A stretch of DNA of 64,000 nucleotides from Rhizophagus irregularis (GCF_026210795.1 NC_089437.1:2170001-2234000), one strand, 5' to 3'. Positions 9,885 to 22,988 are shown, numbered from the stretch's first letter. Numbers and translations: made by a program. Notes: a model not told the origin generated them from the sequence alone.

Positions 9885-10125
9885 AGCGTAGTTTCATACC
9901 TAGCCTTTCTCTTTAACAAAGGGTGAGGTCCAGTAGCAAGGGATTTAAGCTCCTAGTACTGGATGATATTTCTGGCTCTAGACACATATTTTAGTTTACT
10001 TGTATTCAGCTATTATTTGTATTAGTCTGGATTTACTACTCTAAATAAACTAAGTTCCTCAGATAAAATATAAACAATGAAAACACTAAGGGGTGTGACG
10101 GATGTGATGTTTTTTGGGATAACGC
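9885..10125. other. No gene; transposon-flanking sequence
   Basis: No ORF, RNA gene or repeat structure is supported. The stretch continues the sequence interrupted by hAT-1 and the MITE, and resembles LINE 3' UTR in composition. Confidence 0.5.
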
Positions 10126-10129
10126 TACA

Positions 10130-11790
10130 CATTTTTTACAAAAATTTCTGCGTAATAATTTTTTAAAAAATAATTCCTTTTATTAAATTTTATTACATAA
10201 ATTTAAAAAATAAATATGGAACAGAGTAGAATATTGAACCAGAAAGCAGTAGAGTTTGTCTCTGCTTTTAATCCTATGTTTTTTGAACTTATTAAAAACA
10301 TTTAAGTTCCTTTGTAGAGAATGGTTTTCTCAAGAACTTATTCGAAAAAATTCCTCAGTAGCTAAGAATAAAGCCCAGTTACTGATAGAGATGTTTAGCG
10401 ATGCTGCCAACCCTGTGAACTTCACTCTGCAAGCTCAAACTACAAGTATACAACTAACTACGCTTTTGCTACTATATTCTATAGCACTTTATGTTTCATC
10501 CAGGTCGTGGGATTCTTTCATGACCCACTTCTATCAAGAATTTCATCATCTGTAGATGAGTCTAATGAAGATGAAGATGAAATTATTTCAGGAATACTAA
10601 CACCAACTCCAGTCTCCAGTAGGTGATATGCCTCTAATACTGCCTGATGTGGAAATGACCCCTGTGCATCAAACTGTGATACCCGAAAAATCCTAGAAGA
10701 AAGATAAACAAAAGGCGTGTGTTACAGTGGATAAACAAGTCAAGAACCAATCAACAATGGCAAAACCTGATGCTAAAACATCAGCCAAAAATTCCCATAA
10801 GAAAAAGAAATCATCTGAACCTGAGGCTACTCAAATACTGACTGGATATGAGGCTGTCAGAGAGGATCTGAGACATTATAGTCTATGATATCCCGTATAC
10901 CTGGGACCGTTAAATGCCAGCACAAGTATCAGACTCTTAGAGTCAAGATAGCAATATCTTCATTTGCCCTTCCCAGTTTAACAAATTCTGAACAACTGAC
11001 CTGGGAGGTATACCCGTAAGATGGTTTCCTGCAAGTTGGACCTTACGAGAAAGAAAACAATGTGAAAAGTTCCAAGCCGCTATTCATGACATTCTGGAGG
11101 ATATGACAACAGCTTCCTTGTGGATTATCCGTAAACCAGCTGAATTTTTAATGAAGTGCGGTGCTAGCTCATTTAAAATTATTCAGACAAGTAAAGGAAG
11201 AGAATTGGGAGACCACACTTAAGGCCTTATATTCGCCACAGTTTTTTATATCTGAAGATAAGGAGCTGAAATGATATCAACACTCCATTCCTAACTTGAA
11301 GAAAGCATAACATAAACTGAAGGCTAAAAATACTCCAAACAAGAACAAATCTGGTAAGACAGGTAAAGATTCAGGTAGTAATAAGCCTAAGAAGAAGGAT
11401 AAAGTTCCGTCCTCAAAGTTAATCCAACAAAATAATAACCAGTTGATGAATCTGCATGTTCAGAAGAAAGCAAAAAATACCTTAAAGAACAAAAATCGTA
11501 ATAAGGATAACAAGGAGGTCTTAGCAGAAACTTTGTCCCTTAGATTTTCTAATTTGTATTATTTTATTAGGTAGAATTTTTTTTTTGTTTCTTTTTTTAG
11601 TAATAGAGCTTTGTATGGATGTGTACATTACGCTATCTTTAATGAATTTATTTATTTAAATTCAAAATAGGAAGGGTCCATCAGAGCATAAATATGCTCT
11701 GGTGGATGGTGGACTAATTATTGGACTGGAATGTTTTTACATGAGATGGTCTGTAAAAGGGTAGTCTTGCCGACTTTAACAGAAAATAAA
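10130..11790 (+). mobile_element. ORF1-only retroposon, copy 2 (decayed)
   Basis: It begins with the family leader (ACATTTTTTAC, TTTCTGCGTAATAA) and ends in an AAATAAATAAATAA tail near 11790. Frame-broken remnants of ORF1 can be followed: the N-terminal region at 10216-10550, VTPVHQTVIPEK at 10660-10690, LGGIPVRWFPASW at about 11010, ASSFKIIQTSKG at about 11170, and the Lys-rich tail to 11530. Several stops and deletions make it non-coding. Its 3' UTR differs from copy 1 and contains a short inverted repeat (GAGCATAAATATGCTC, 11692-11707). Confidence 0.75.
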
Positions 11791-11819
11791 TAAATAATTG
11801 GGAAATCCTATCAAACTAT

Positions 11820-12150
11820 TGGTCAAGTGCCAACACAAGTATTAGACTCCTAGAATTCAGATAGCATTATCCTCATTTGCCTTGCCCCAGCTTACTAATT
11901 TTAGACTACTAATCTGGGAGGTATACCTGTAGTATATTTCACATATTGGGAAGCCATACATAAGGCTTTTCTGTATCTAATCTAAAGAAATTGTCAAAGA
12001 AGACTAATAACTAACTTAGCAGAAAGTCTGGTAATTCTATGAGGATCACAAATCCTCAAAATCAACCAAAGCTAAAGGTAATCAGTTGAAGGATCTCCAA
12101 TCCCAGAATCAAGAGAAGTGAAGGGAAATTTTGACATTACTACAAAAATT
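11820..12150 (+). mobile_element. ORF1-only retroposon fragment
   Basis: A further 5'-truncated and heavily decayed piece of the same family. It is recognisable from the segment CAACACAAGTATTAGACTCC, the CTGGGAGGTATACCTGT motif at about 11915, and the Lys-rich end. It lies directly behind copy 2. From 12150 to 12390 there is only AT-rich sequence with no supported gene. Confidence 0.6.
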
Positions 12151-12392
12151 AATATAATTTTATATATAATTTTAAACTCCTATAGGAAAGAAAGCTGCTG
12201 CCGTTTTTTTTTTCTTTTATAACCACCCAATCAATGCGTTTGGCTATAAGATGGGCCATTAGGAAATTTTTATAGGTGATATATAGCAATATATATCTAT
12301 ATATCACTTTATCAATATATATTCTATTCATTTATTTTTATTTTTATTTTAAGGCGAGTCAGGAGGATAACATTGATTATTTAGAGCTAGTA

Positions 12393-13660
12393 CAGTCGCC
12401 TCGGAAAGTATTGCCCGATTTAAAATTGATACCAAAAATAGCCAAATTTTATTGATTTTTATTAAACTTTACGTAAAAAAATAATTTCTAAAATAACTAA
12501 TAATGTGTTGGCCCTCCTCTTGCTTTTAACACTGCATTGATTCTTTGTGGCATCGAAGCAACAACCTCTTCAAAAATGGAACAATCCAAATTTTCCCATT
12601 CTTCACTTAGTGCAACTTTAAGTTCACTCACAGTTCTTGGAAAGGTCTTACGGGCCTGGATATTGTCTTTTAATTGTTTCCAGATGTTCTCTATTGGGTT
12701 TAAATCAGGAGAATTTGCCGGCCAATCAATAATCGCAATTTTATTCTTCTTCAACCAATTTTTGGTTATTTTCGCGGTATGAATAGGTGCATTATCCTGT
12801 TGGAAAATTGCAGCTCTTCCTGTTAATTCGCAAACTGTGTGTTGAAATGGATATAAATGTGAATTTAAGATTCTAATGTAAGTGTTTGAATTGATTTTTT
12901 CATCTCCTTCTTTATTTTCATCACAAAAAATTAATGGTCCTTTTATTCCTCCAGCGAAACATCCCCAAACCATAACTGATTTTTGACCACTTTTAAAAGT
13001 AGGTGTCAAACATTCAATGTTAAACCTTTCCCCTGTATGTCTCCAAACTCTTATCTGTCTTGACTACTTGCCAATCTCAACACTCGATTCATCAGAGAAA
13101 ATAACTTGGTTCCAATCCTGGATTGTTTTTTCTTTATATTTCTCACACCAACTAACACGAGCTAATGCATGCTTTTTTGATACAAAAGGTTTTTTTGCTG
13201 CAACATGGGAATGGATTCCAGCATCATATAGTGTCTGTCTAGCAGTTGTTAGACTGCAACTTAAGCCCAATGTATTAATAATTTCATGTAAAGGTTCGCG
13301 TCTGTTCTTCTTAACTTCATTTATAAGTGCATTTTTCTCATTATTATTGAGAGCAGGTGGCCGTCCTGATCGCGGTAAATTTTCAGTCACCCCTGTCTTC
13401 TTGTATTTGTCAATAAATCTACGTATTGTGGTAGGGTCACGCCCCATTTTTCTTGCTATTTGTGCAGGGTTAAAATTTTCCATATATGCTAGTATTTTTC
13501 CTTTCTTCAGAGGAGATAATTCGGTATAATGTGACATAATTTTTTTAACTGTGCAACGCGTTCATCAGGTCATAAAATTATGAGGAAAACATTTAAAATA
13601 ATAAAAAATAGGGGTATAAATAATTTAAATTGGGTGTATCATTACACAACGAAAAATCGG
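12393..13660 (-). mobile_element. Tc1/mariner element, one end lost
   Basis: The left end TACAGTCGCCTCGG...GCCCGATTT starts at the TA of 12391-12392, typical of Tc1. At the other side only the inner part of the inverted repeat (AAATCGGG, ending at 13660) remains before the sequence changes abruptly into a hAT coding exon. The right terminus was therefore lost by deletion or truncation. The transposase lies on the minus strand between them. Confidence 0.75.
12497..13537 (-). pseudogene. Tc1-like transposase with one premature stop
   Basis: The ATG at 13537 starts a helix-turn-helix region (LSPLKKGKILAYME, then NPAQIARKMGRDPTTIRRFI) followed by a GRPPA linker. The catalytic triad of Tc1 enzymes is visible: D in VIFSDESS, D in FQQDNAPIHTA, and E in SPDLNPIENIW with the usual spacing. 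The only defect is a TAG at 13061-13063; the frame is otherwise continuous to the stop at 12497, giving a normal Tc1 length of about 346 codons. It is therefore recently inactivated, or read through. Confidence 0.9.
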
Positions 13661-16111
13661 GTGAAGTTTGGGAGTATTTTGAAAAAAAAGCCTTAAAATC
13701 ACCCGGTCATTTTTCGGGAGAATGTAAATTTTGTCATATGAAATGAAATCGTGCATATGTACGCATGTTACAATCTCATCTTGCTAACGAGTATGTTGAA
13801 TGTTCTGAACAAATTCAAAATTACTAGCTTGGGTATATTTCCGCAAAGGATTCCTTAAATGACGATGATACAGCTTCTATTACTTCGCAAGAGTCAACAA
13901 ATTCTAAAAATAAAAAAAGAAAGATTTTAAACGGTAAATATATTAAAGTTAATATCAATTTTTTATTCTTTTTTTATTTTTTTTAAAAAAAATTGGTTCT
14001 TTATTCATTTTTTATTAAGGTCAAAGTGAAATTGAGGATTATTATGAAAATCGAGAACTACCAGAAAGTAAAATAGCATCAATTGATCGAGCACTTATTA
14101 GGGCATTTGTTTGTTGCAGAATTCCTTTTTCCGTAATTGATAGTCCATTTTTCCGTGAATTACTTTATCAATTACGACCAAATTATGATCCTCCTTCTCG
14201 AAAAAAACTTTCAGAAAATCTTCTTAATCAAGAGATTTCACGAGTTAACATAGCTGTTAAAAAGGAATTAGAACTTTCAGAAAATTTGACACTTGGTAAT
14301 TATAAATTATTTAACTTTATTATTACATAAAATTTATTTTAACGTATTATATTTAACTCCTTCCAATCAGCAATACCTTTACTGTCTTCGGGATTATTCT
14401 TCTTCTCATCACACCGGTGAATTTCTCGCTTCTGAAATAAAAACAATTATAGAAAAGATCAGTGCGGAAAAATTTAGCGCCGTTGTTACCGATAATGCAG
14501 CTAATGTCCGATTGGCTCGTGAACTAGTAACTCAGGAGTATCCGAAAATATTAAATTTGCGATGTATTGCACATTTTATCAATGTAATTACGAAGTCGAT
14601 TTTAGGTAATAACTAATGACCGTAACGGCAAAAGCATTTGTATATTTATTAATTAAAGCTAAATTTATTTTTTTTCTTAATTTAATAGATCACAGCATCG
14701 CTACAAAAATTTTAGCTGCTTGTAATACTATCGCTAAGTTCTTTAAAACTTCGCACATCGGCCATAATTTATTATCCGAATGTGCTAAAAATTTAGAAAT
14801 TAAAGGTGGCGGACTCAAGTGTTTTATTAAAACAAGATGGACGTCTATGTATGAGGCAACATATTCAATTGTTAGAATGAAACGGGCTCTTGAAGAGGTA
14901 ATATTTTTTAATAATATTTTTTAATAATATTTTAAGAAATTTTAATTAAATAAATAAATGGAATTGATTTTTATAGGTAATGACCAAACACCCCGAGAAA
15001 ATTACCAATGCTGTGGTAAAAAAAATTCTTAAAAAGCAATTATTTTATGATCAAGTTAATACCTTAGCCAAATTACTTCGACCTATAAAAAATGCAATAT
15101 TAATGCTTGAAGGAGATCAAGCTAATTTGGCTGATGCATTTATTTAAATGGTTCGCTTAGCCTATACAATCAAAAATTTTAAGGTAAATAATTTAGTAGG
15201 ATTCCAACAGCACGCAATACAGGCATTTAATAAAAGATGGGAGGAATTCGATATTTCTTTGTATCTATTGGCATACTTCCTACATCCAAAATTCCGAAGT
15301 ATATTTAATTTTTTTATTTAAGGTTTATTATTGCTATACGTCTATACCTAAAGTTACTAAATATTTTTTATATGTAGCAAATGGATTAAAGGCCAGAAAA
15401 TATTCTTTAATTACGTCAGCTGCTAGTAGAATTTGGAAAAGCATGGGAAATAACCAAAATTCATGTGAAGATCTTTATCTTCAAATGCGCAAGTATAAAT
15501 TTTATTTAGAACCTTATAATGAAAAATTCAAGGATGAAGATGAAACTCCTATCTTATGGTGGCTTTCAACTGATGATACAAAAAAATATTTACAAGAGCT
15601 CGCTCTTCATGTTTTATCGGTTACTCCTCATAGTGCTAGTTGTGAGCGGGTTTTTTCTACTCTTGGATGGATTTATGGGAAACATAGGCTTCGTTTACAA
15701 ACTTCAAAAGTAGAATCAATGGCAAAAATTCGGTCATTTTATATTTCAAAGGTAAATGATGAATTACGATATGCAAGTTCAAAATATTCTGAAAGGGAAT
15801 TAAAAATTATGGTTGATGAATCATTAAATGATATTGAGGAAGATTTTGAAGATGATGAACCCGAAAGGGTGCTAGTAGAACAACACGAAATTCCCAACCA
15901 TATAGTATCAGTATTAATATTAGAAGATATATTTGATATTAAAGATGTTCCGTTTATTAAAGATCCTGAGGATGATGATGATGATTCGGAAAGTAAAAGC
16001 GAAAATGAACATGAGATTGATGAAAATAATGTTGATAATGTAAATCCAACGGAAGAAAATGATGATAATGATTATGATGTTGATGCACTTGCCGCAAAGT
16101 ATCTAGATTAA
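13661..16111 (+). pseudogene. hAT transposase (hAT-2), multi-exon, broken
   Basis: Exons can be followed in order: a BED-finger exon (VWEYFEKKALKSPGHFSGECKFC) with an in-frame stop, an intron at about 13934-14020, the segment RAFVCCRIPFSVIDSPFF, an intron from about 14296, the core SAVVTDNAANVRLAREL and RCIAHFINVI, an intron ending near 14690, GGGLKCFIKTRWTSMYEA, an intron ending near 14977, and WEEFDISLYLLAYFLHPKFR. The C-terminal dimerisation block (YLQELALHVLSVTPHSASCERVFSTLGWIYG) is at 15588-15680, followed by a very acidic tail. A stop near 15146 and missing sequence before 14370 make it non-functional. Confidence 0.85.
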
Positions 16112-16360
16112 TTATTTAGAAAGAACTAATTTTACTATAATAATGTATTAATGTGAATTACGAAATATAAAAGAAATAAAGAATTGTCTTTGCTTGCTTA
16201 ATAAAATATAAATAATTTTGAATTTGGTATAAAATTAATTTGGTATAAAATGATAATTTCGGATTTAGGCATTAATTTCGGATGCCGAAAATGATTCGGA
16301 TTTCGGTTTCGGAATTTCAGATTTCGGATTTTTGCCAAATCAATTTCGGGGCCATCCTTA
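13661..16360 (+). mobile_element. hAT transposon (hAT-2), 5' end missing
   Basis: The coding part starts directly at the Tc1 junction, so the left terminus is lost. The right end reads ...TTTCGGGGCCATCCTTA at 16360, preceded by repeated TTTCGGATT motifs (16255-16335), a probable subterminal array. It has inserted into, or abuts, a pogo-like element whose sequence continues at 16361. No 8-bp duplication can be tested because the left end is gone. Confidence 0.7.
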
Positions 16361-17140
16361 TATATAAAGAATATATTAAATAACTTGGCATCTAATAATC
16401 GTACAAAGATGTATCATAGCTTGTTAGAATCGTCTCACTGAGACGAATCGAATGGTGGTAGTTTTATTCTTTTCCGATCACTGGCTGGCGAGTTATTCAA
16501 CAAAATGTTAAACATCGGCATTATAATATTTCTTGATTTACGTTTACTGCGCCATTTAACATTTTGCTAGATTTCTCAGTACCTAGTGATTGTAAAAGGA
16601 CGATTTATAGCTCGTTGGAATCGCCTCATCGAGACGAATCGAATGGTAGTAAGTTTATCTCTCTGTGATCAATATTGACGGAGTTATTACTTAAAAACCA
16701 TTTAATATTTTTTAATTTCGGAAATTGATCTAGTGATTGGATTTCGATGTATCTTATACCATTAGATTCGTCTCATCAAGACGAATCGAATGGTAGTAAG
16801 ATCGTCTTTCTAGGATCAATATTGGCAGAGTTATTACACAAAAACCATTAATATTTTTTTAATTTCGGAAATTAATCTAGTGATTGGAGTTTGACGTATT
16901 TTATACCATTAGAACCGTCTCATTAAGACGAATCGAATGGCGGTAAGATCATCTCTCTACGATTAATATTGGCGAAGTTACGATACAATAAAGTTTTAAG
17001 TATAATTCTGGCTAAAATTATGTTAATTTTTGGCCAGAATTATGATATACAAATATAAGAAATTTTTTATATAGTCACATCTCTTTATAATCACCAAATA
17101 TGGACTGTTCCAAATGTGTGACTATAAAGAGAGTTGACTG
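16361..17140. mobile_element. Pogo-like iteron element, copy A (left end lost)
   Basis: It ends with ...TAAAGAGAGTTGACTG at 17140 followed by TA, the terminus of pogo/Tc1-type elements that begin CAGTCAACTCTC. Inside are four palindromic iterons of the form TCGTCTCATGAGACGA (about 16426, 16625, 16768 and 16916), spaced about 145-200 bp apart, each in a repeat unit with GATTGGATTTCGATGTAT. There is no ORF. It carries an uninterrupted version (16455-16490) of the site that holds LINE insertions in copies B and C. Confidence 0.75.
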
Positions 17141-17142
17141 TA

Positions 17143-20010
17143 TTCGATCTGTAGTAAAACAAAAAGCTAATTTTTCTTGTTCACTTCCTAACCCTATTTT
17201 ATTTTTAACTCAAGCATTGGGCTTGATTAATTTGTTTGCTCATCAACGACAATGTCATATTACCAATTTATTTTTAATGGCTAATTCTTCTTCTTTTTTT
17301 ATTCAATCTCTTTTTATTTATAGATTGCGTTTAATTCAATATAATCTTTTGATTCCTATTTCCCCTTTTTTAATTAAGGACTGGTCTATATGGTCTTCTC
17401 TTTTTTCTTTTAAGAAGGATTATATCGCATGCACTATTGCTCTCCTGAACTCTACTCCTTTTCGTTTGCTTCATACTCAACTTTTGAAGCTTCCGAATTT
17501 ATCCCTGCTAGATGGACACGTTCCTATATTTGAATGCATGATGCCTAAAGCCTTTAAAGCTTATCATCCTATTCTACGTAAATGACAGCTGTTTTATTTA
17601 TATCAGCTTGTTACTCCACAAGGCACCCATTTAATTTCCTGGAAGGCTTATTATGACAACTTGGTTGGAAAATGTGGCCCTGGCCATATTCCTTATTGGT
17701 ACAAAGATATCCAACAATCTACCACTATTCCTGATTCTAATAATTGTTTGCTTGACGATTTTATTACTATGCCTACGAATGACTCTTCATTTTATGAGTT
17801 GGTTCCTTATCTTTCCTCTCCTCCCACTACCAAAAATTGGATTATTACGTTGGATGAATTCGGCTCTCCCATCTTTGGTAAACAACTTTTGGTTCAAGCA
17901 GGTCGTGGCACTTGTTCCATTGTTCATTGGGTTTCTCCCAACTGTGAATCCTCGCCTGGCGAACTCATTAAACTTTCTCCCTGCCTTGGTTGCACTGCTC
18001 ATATCCCTTTACCTCCTTCTAAAAAATGGAATGCTGATTTGACTCTTTGTACACTGATGGTTTCTCTACAATGTTCGCTCATTCTGCCTACTACCAATAA
18101 GCGGATTAGATGTAATATCTCTGTAGTGACTTCCCCTTTTACTTGGGCTGATATCGAAGATGGTGTTTGTCTTTATTATAGCAGATTGGATTTCGCTCCA
18201 GATTTTTCTCCTGAAGATACCATTGAGGCTTCTGTTATTCCTAACCACTGTTGAATCCTCGGCTGCTGCTGTTTTTGTGAATTCACCATTGATTCCTTCT
18301 GCAGATTCACGCTACATCTTTTCACTGATGGGTCTCTTATTAATTTAGGTACTCCTGATGTATCTATGGGCTGGTCTTGGATGCAAATTGTACTAGATGC
18401 TGGCTTTCCTAACTCTATTGCTACTTATGCACATGGCATTATTCAGGATAATCCTTCTTCTTCTCGAGCTAAAGCTGCCGCTATTTACGCAGTTTTAACC
18501 ATCTCTTCTCGTACCTCAGAAGTTACTATTTATACTGACTCGCAAACTGCCATTGACGGCCTTTGAGGTTGTTCTTCTTCTATTTATTCGAATAGCCGGT
18601 TATATTACAAAACTACGAATTTTGAACTCTGGGCTATTATCGAACGAACCATCCTCTCTAAGAATTTGACTGTCCTTCCCGTCAAAGTTAAAGCTCACTC
18701 CGGCAACTATTTAAATGATTTTGCTGACTCCTTGGCCAACACTGCTCATACTGCATCATCCAGTATTTTGATTTCTGGATTGGATCTTGCTTCTGCCCAT
18801 GATTTTGTCTTAACTTATGATAACGATATTGTCTGCGAATCCAATCCGTGACACCTCCTCAAGCAATACTATCAAACGCAATTAATGCATGATTTGTTAC
18901 AATTAACGTGATTTCATTTTACTTCTTTATTATTATCCAATATAGATTATGTTGTTGATTGGGATCTTACTTGGTTTACTTTGAAATTTGAACCTTCTCA
19001 TGACGCATCTTTCACGTTTGAACATGCTTCAAGGCACCTTACCTTCAAATTTAAACTCTTCTTGGATGAATTACCATGTTAGAAATGCTTAAAAGAGCAC
19101 GTCCGGACTTATACATGGAAGATTTAACTTGCCGTTTCTGTATCGACTGTATGGAAGATTTAATGCACCTTTTTATGTGCAAAAAACATCGCTTACCTAT
19201 GCACCAAATCCTCCGATTTTATCAAAATCATTTGATTTCTAAACTTCAAGAAGCCGGAAAATTGGCTGATATTGATCCATCCCCGTTTATTACTAAACTT
19301 ACTTCTCTTTCATGTTGGTCCTTTTCTTCTACAAATTGGTCCTCCTATGTTCTTGTGCGTGGCTGTCTACCTACACTTTTTGTTGACCTATTTGTCAACT
19401 TATCTATTCTAAGAAACTCCACGATGAAGGTTATCGCTGCTATTCATAACAATTTTGTTCAGAAATTCAGAAGACGAATTTGAAATTCGCGTTCTTATGA
19501 GAAAAGTAGATGGAAAAACGTGATGAATATTACTTTAAAGTTGAAAACTACTCTGAGGCCTTCTAATTTGCCATTGTCAACGTATACACCTTACTCATCT
19601 TTACCACCTCTGACCCTACACGATTCACGTGATTCTGGAACCGATTGGTTAAAGAACTCGATGAAATATGGTTTACCTTGGTTTAATCACTTTTCGGGTT
19701 TTATGGATCGTCTAACGGTGCTACTAAATAACAGCCTTTGCAGGATGGAGTGTCGATTTTTATAGTGGGCGCGCTATTCATTATTTTGTTAGCATAGTTG
19801 TTTCTACTTTGGTTGGAATATATCAAGGGGAAGATCTGAGAAAATTTAGTGTAATGTGATTTTTCTTTTTTAGATTAATTTTTTTTACTTTATTTTTTTT
19901 TAGGAGACTATATAGCTTTGTTTTTAGTTAGTTGTATTTTATATTTTTCTCTTTATTTTTTTTTGTAAATTGTAAAGTTCGAATAAATTTAATAAAGATA
20001 AAGGCTACTA
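17143..20010 (+). mobile_element. LINE relic 1: RNase H and C-terminal part
   Basis: A 5'-truncated non-LTR retrotransposon in several broken frames. The post-RT region (ANFSCSLPNPILFLTQALGLINLF) is at 17157-17230. An RNase H domain runs about 18320-18745 with FTDGS, an SSRAKAA segment where LINE 2 has SSRAEAA, TDSQTAI and KAHSGNYLNDFADSLA. A Cys/His cluster (CRFCIDC...HLFMCKKH) is at about 19130-19195. The RT itself is absent because the pogo-like copy A sits at its 5' boundary. A degenerate 3' UTR reaches about 20010. LINE 2 at 30600 is the same family. Confidence 0.8.
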
Positions 20011-20174
20011 TGCCACCTTTGTTTAGTTTTTGAAGAGTGATCATTGTACTTTCTCTCCCGTTGGGCTCTGCCCATTTTTTCCCAAGAAAACATGGATGAA
20101 AAATATGACTTGAGTGATAGTAAAAGGACTTTTTGACGTTATATGAAGTTATTACTGAGGTCTCTAGTTTTGTT
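20011..20174. other. No gene; LINE 3' flank with hAT target
   Basis: Non-coding sequence following the LINE relic. It ends with gttttgtt (20167-20174), the probable target duplication of the element that starts at 20175. Confidence 0.5.
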
Positions 20175-20327
20175 TAGGGTTGGTAAAGTCCTTATTTCAG
20201 ACCTAAAGACTCAGTCCTAAGACTGAGTCTGCAGATCTTTAAATCTGATTTTTTGGACTAATAAGGAGTTAGTCTTAAATGAGTCCTAACCAATAAAAAG
20301 GGTTCTTACATTTGGTATATATATTAC

Positions 20328-21034
20328 CTAGGGGATAGATAAATAAACGGGGGGGACAACTCAGGGTTACACATATTTATGATCACAAGACAGAACTGAA
20401 GTCATATAAAATTGGTTACACAAAAAAAAATCCATATTAAATTTCGCAAAATTTTTAGTTTTTTTTATTTTTCTCAGCACACATACATAGAAGAGCAGCT
20501 GATGTTAAGAGTTAAGGTTGTGCGTGCTAGCTATATACAAGCGAAGTTTTTTTATCCAAATATGACCACTGGTTGCTTTGTTCTTAGTTTTCATATGTTT
20601 TTACCACTTGATAATAGAAAGTTAGAAAATTAAACTTTTTTTTTACAAGATCTTAATAAAAAAATTATAAATATTTTTATCTAAAACATTTAAAAATAGT
20701 GTTTACTTCCTTTATTGTGTATTATTTTCAAGTATATAATAAAATTTTATATAATTTTGAGGTACTTAAAGTAGCTGATGCTAAATATCTTAAGAACTAG
20801 AAACGCAAAGGCGATAAAATTCACATCATGTATAGCTTCGCAATGTGCCGTCATGGTGTGATTGTATCATATCGTAATTATCACTTTTTTATTAAAATAA
20901 GACCATTGGGATTTTCAGATTTTTCGCACATCTATAGTAAACTATAGTAATTTATATATGGCTTCAGTTCAATCCGTGATCCATATATTTGTATAACCAC
21001 GAGTTGTCCCCCTGTTTATTTATCTATCCCCTAG
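20328..21034. mobile_element. 707-bp MITE with long inverted repeats
   Basis: The left end CTAGGGGATAGATAAATAAA and its inverse at 21000-21034 form terminal repeats of about 35 bp that include a G run and GACAACTC. The flank atattac is repeated (20321-20327 and 21035-21041), suggesting a 7-8 bp duplication. The internal 73-codon ORF at 20412 has no recognisable features and is not called. Confidence 0.75.
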
Positions 21035-21084
21035 ATATTACACAGTATTTTAATTTTTGTTGTACAAACTTACACAATAAGTTT

Positions 21085-22475
21085 AGATGACGCGTTCGAT
21101 TTTGTTGACTTGGAGAGTGATGACATTTTAGAAGTTCTCAAAAAACTTTACCTCTATGGAATTATGTAGATTGCAAAAGCCCAGCTCACCCGGGAGTACC
21201 TGTATGCAAAAGGTGCAATTACGTATTTTCTATTAAGTCAAGTAATACTACTATTGAACGGCATCTTTTAAATAAGCACAACATAATAATTCCAAAGGTC
21301 AGAAAGCAAACAACATTAAATTTCAAATGTACAGACCCTTGGCCTGCAAAAGAAAAATTGGAGCGAGATAAAGCAGTTGTTATTTGGATTATTGATAACT
21401 AATAACCTTTTAGTGTTGTGGAAAATGAAAAATTTATTGAAATGATGCATATTTTCGATCTTCGTTACAAAATTTCTGATCGACATAAAAGAAATAATTA
21501 TTGATGTATTTAATAAACATCGTTCTAATATTGGCTATGATTTACAAAAAATATCCAGCAAAGTTTTCTTCACTGCCGATATGTGGACATCAACTATAAG
21601 TAGCGAAGCATACTTTAGCCTAACAATTCACTATATTGACCAAAATTGGGTTCTTCGGCATTTTTTACTTGATATTATTCCCTTTAAAGTTCGTCATACA
21701 GGAATCAATATGGCAGCAGCAATCACTAATATTCTTAATGAATTCAACTTAGCAGGTAAAACGTTAGCACTTACTACAGATAATGAATTTGCGATGTTAG
21801 TATGTGGACGAAGATTATCAGAAGAATTTGAAAAAGAATTAAATAATCTTACCTTCAGCCATTATTGTTATTCAGTACATATACTTAACCTTGCAGTTAA
21901 GCAAGGAATGGAAATAGTTGATCAAGAAATAGTAGAAGTGCGACAACTAATGTCAAAAATTAAAAATTCAGTCTTATTATGTAATGAATTACATGAATTA
22001 TGTATTATAGAGAAACTTGAGTATCTTCGGCCAGAAATAGACATAGAAACGAGGTAAAACTCCACCTATTACATGCTTTGTAAGTTACAGCGAATGGAAA
22101 ATGCTTGCAGCTAAACATGATAGTATGCATGAATTAATGCCAGATGTTGAAGCATGGACAAAAATAAAGGTAAAAATGAAATAATATTTTTTTTTCAATA
22201 ACAAATTTCTTTTTTTTTCGTTATTACTACTTACAAAATTAAATCCTTTTTAATTATTAATAAAGGAAACAATGATCATTTTAGAACCCCTTGAAAGAGC
22301 AACAAAAAATCTCTCAGGATCATTGTACCCAACTATTGCTGATGTTCGATTTTACTTTAATGAAATTTGTGATCATCTAAAGTATTGTGTGGAAAGGAAG
22401 GATGGATTCGGACAATACATGTTAGCGGCTTCAATAAATGAAAAACTTAAAGAATACTGGTTAATTATTGATAAT
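21085..22475 (+). pseudogene. hAT-3 transposase, N-terminal and core part
   Basis: A BED-type finger (CKRCNYVFSIK, then IERHLLNKHN) lies at about 21200-21280. The catalytic core follows: FFTADMWTSTISSEAYFSLTIHYI (21570-21640), LTTDNEFAM (21772-21798) and YCYSVHILNLAVKQGME (21868-21915). An AT-rich intron lies at about 22170-22265, and a later exon holds ILEPLERATKNLSGS. Stops near 21167 and 21402 and a frame break near 22055 disable it. The gene is cut at 22475 by the CACTA-like element and resumes in phase after 27954. Confidence 0.8.
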
Positions 22476-22744
22476 CACTGGTCAAAATCGATCCTATCGG
22501 GTACATATCGGGTACCTATATATCAGTGACTAATCAGCTGCATATCGGGCATTTTTGCATATCGGGTACCCGATTTATCACATCAAAAATAAGCCTAAAA
22601 ATTCGAGACCCCGATATCTAAACTATTAGCCACCAATATGATATCGGGCACCGATATTTATACGAAATTCTAATGATCAGAGGTACCAAAACTGCTGATA
22701 TAGTTTCGACATTGCTTATTGGTTAGGATTTGATCAGTCACACG

Positions 22745-22988
22745 TAAGGTTGCTTGCCGAAACTTAGGGGTTTAGGCAAGATGGCGTTTCGCCGAAAAGT
22801 GAAATTCTGCTGAAACTATATTAAAGTTATATTAAAAAACTGGCGAAACTTTGGAGAAAGGCGAAACTGCCGAAACTTATTATAAATGCCGAAACTGCTG
22901 AAACTCTGCCGAAACTATAATAAATCTATAGTAAAATTTTGACGAAACTAATCGTAGGATTTTGAAGAGGTTTAGACAAGCGACCTTA
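22745..22988. mobile_element. hAT-type MITE, TAAGGTTGC family (244 bp)
   Basis: The ends TAAGGTTGCTTGCCGAAAC and GCGACCTTA are flanked by a perfect 8-bp duplication gtcacacg (22737-22744 and 22989-22996). The interior consists of GCCGAAACT-like subrepeats. It is nested in the CACTA-like element and belongs with the elements at 9582 and 56616. Confidence 0.9.

Noticed and set aside
13017-13529. Plus-strand 170-aa ORF
   Set aside because: Antisense shadow of the Tc1 transposase; its composition is that of the reverse frame.
20412-20633. 73-aa ORF in a MITE
   Set aside because: No recognisable feature, and it lies within a non-coding element with inverted ends.
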